Below are positions 62,448 through 64,000 of a stretch of 64,000 nt of DNA, piece after piece (position 1 is the first letter of the stretch; the number at the start of each line of letters is the position of its first letter). The notes beneath the pieces were generated by a model. That model had not been told where the DNA came from. It saw only the letters and a program-made list of their open reading frames with translations, and searched no databases. Where the stretch lies: the NCBI GenBank assembly GCA_014549065.1, contig JACDOX010000040.1, forward strand, positions 4,977,750 to 5,041,749, in the 5' to 3' direction. Position numbers and translations under genes: made by a program. The stretch comes from Cardinalis cardinalis. Its lineage: Eukaryota; Chordata; Aves; Passeriformes; Cardinalidae.

Positions 62448-63191
62448 TCCCTCAGCCATTCCTCATATGACTCACTCTCTCAACCCCTCCCCAGCTTTGC
62501 TGCCCTTCTCTGTTGTTNCTCTTGCAGTGAGGGGCCCAGAACTGGACAAAGGACTTGAGCTGTGGCTTCACCAGTGCCAAGTACAGGGAGACAATCACTG
62601 CCCTGGTCCTACTGGCCACAGTATTGCTGATACAGACCGGGATACCAATGGCCTTCTTGGCCATCTGGGCACATGTTGGATCATATTCAGCCAGCTCTCA
62701 AACAGCACCTCCAGGTCTTTTTCTCCCAGGCAGCCACTGTTCCCCTAGCCTGTAGCACGCGGTAGAGTTGTGATGAGTGCAGGACCTGCANTTTGCTTTA
62801 TTGGACCTCAGACAACTGGTCCCAGTCGACTGATGGAGCCTGTCCAGCTCCCCCTGCAGAGCCTTCTTACTTTCCAGCAGATCAACTCTGCCACCCAACT
62901 TAGTGACTGAGAGTGCTCTTGGTCCCCTTGTCCAGATCATCAATAAAGATAATGAATAAACTGATACTGGCTGATCCCAATAATGAGCCCTGGGGAACAC
63001 TAATCACCACCTTGTTGTGGCACCATTCATCATCAGTCTCTGGGCCCAGCCATCCAGGCAGTTTTTACCCAGTGAAAGGTGTACTTGTCCAAAGCATGAG
63101 CTGCCAGCTTCTCCACGAGTATGCTGTGGGAGACAGTATCAAGGGTTTTACTGAAATTGAGGTAGAAAACATCCACAGTCTTTCCCTTTGT
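62448..63191 (-). mobile_element. CR1 LINE fragment with ORF2 part, antisense
   Basis: About 745 bases of CR1 inverted relative to KITLG. It runs from the upstream part of the 3' UTR (ctcagccattcctcatatga) through 'ggcccagaactggacaaagg' and 'gccttcttggccatctgggc' (62652-62671) into ORF2. On the - strand the right end reads YLNFSKTLDTVSHSILVEKL, part of the reverse transcriptase palm region, and then a one-base deletion near 63065-63075 shifts the frame. Both ends of the element are missing, including the 3' terminal motif. It is non-functional. Confidence 0.9.
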
Positions 63192-64000
63192 CTGGAGATT
63201 CTATGGGCCTCTAAGTAAGAGTTTTATTTCTTCACTCATCCAAAGAATCTGTGCCTGTAGAACATAGGGTCTTTATTAAATATCCTTCTCTTTCACACTG
63301 AGAACAAATTATAGCCCAGAGGATTTCACAGAAATGTTATGTGTACAGTTATTGCTCATAGTTATTATGATGTTATCCACAAACTCTGTCACATTTGGAC
63401 ACAGTGATGTAAGCTTTATTCTCAGCCAGGCTGTCATGTTCTTTAACCCTTTTTGTCCGCATTTGTGAGTATAGCCCCATCTCTGTGTGCAATAAACTAT
63501 CTGTTCAGCGGTAGTGCACAAATCCCATCACTTAAGGATATTGGACTCTCTTCCTCCTGTCTCATCACAAATTATCAAGCATAACTAGTCTAGAGCCTAG
63601 CTTCAGTTTGTCATGAATCCTCCTCAGAGGCAGAGTATCATCTCTTTCATCTCCCCAAAATGTTAGTCTGTCCTGGGCCATTTCTCCTCACTGTAGTTAC
63701 ATCACCATCTCTCCCCAGCTATTCAGGTCTTCAACAAAGGTGTCTGATTTGGCCCTTGATGTTTCACAGACCCTTTAAAGTTCACTTTTAAAACATTCAT
63801 TGTTTTTCTTGTCATAATAGGAGAAAAAAAAATTTTGTAGTTCTCTGAACAAACAAGTACATTTTTCTTCCATATTCTTGGTGGATAAAAATCCAGTCTA
63901 TGAAAAATCTTTTTCTTGCTTCAGCTTCTGTAATTTTGCTCTTCTGTCTATACACATGCTGCTCTGACCCTTTCTCCTCTACTTATTTCCTTCAAGCTGT
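63192..64000 (+). other. KITLG: KITLG intron 2, continuing past window
   Basis: No exon or repeat recognised. Pyrimidine-rich on the + strand towards the end. The intron continues beyond the right edge. Confidence 0.6.

Overview
This window comes from a bird nuclear genome. The evidence is several dispersed CR1 LINE copies with the avian 3' end, two LTRs of an ERVL-like avian type, AT-rich non-coding DNA, and vertebrate splice sites. No bacterial or organellar genes were seen. The only gene I can support is the 5' part of KITLG (KIT ligand, or stem cell factor) on the + strand. Exon 1 codes for the first five residues (MKKAQ) at 35113-35127. Exon 2 (60229-60342) codes for the next 38, which hold the rest of the signal peptide and the first residues of the cytokine. 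The remaining exons lie beyond the right edge.

Layout. Positions 1 to about 34220 are non-coding DNA upstream of KITLG. They hold CR1 fragments at 2252-2484, 5127-5603, 20013-20160 and 24317-24768. They also hold a three-layer nest at about 11600-14935: an old CR1/L3-like LINE split by a younger CR1 and by an ERVL-like LTR that carries a 75-bp ATT microsatellite. From about 34220 to 35690 there is a CpG island with three identical GC boxes, a 16-bp perfect palindrome, a TATA box at 34874-34880 and the 5' UTR. The 5' UTR contains two upstream ORFs, and the stop codon of the longer one overlaps the KITLG start codon (ATGA). A 112-base assembly gap lies in GCG-rich sequence just inside intron 1.

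Intron 1 (35128-60228, 25.1 kb) holds an ancient LINE remnant (about 45700-46440), a complete solo LTR with a perfect 5-bp target duplication (49581-50144), two sense CR1 fragments and a small tandem repeat. Intron 2 begins at 60343 and contains an antisense CR1 piece (62448-63191) that still includes part of the reverse transcriptase region.

I found no new protein system here. The points most worth following up are the uORF arrangement at the KITLG start, the promoter palindrome, the nested transposons and the clean solo LTR in intron 1. Isolated single N bases throughout suggest masked or unresolved positions in the assembly. All repeat family assignments are from reading alone.
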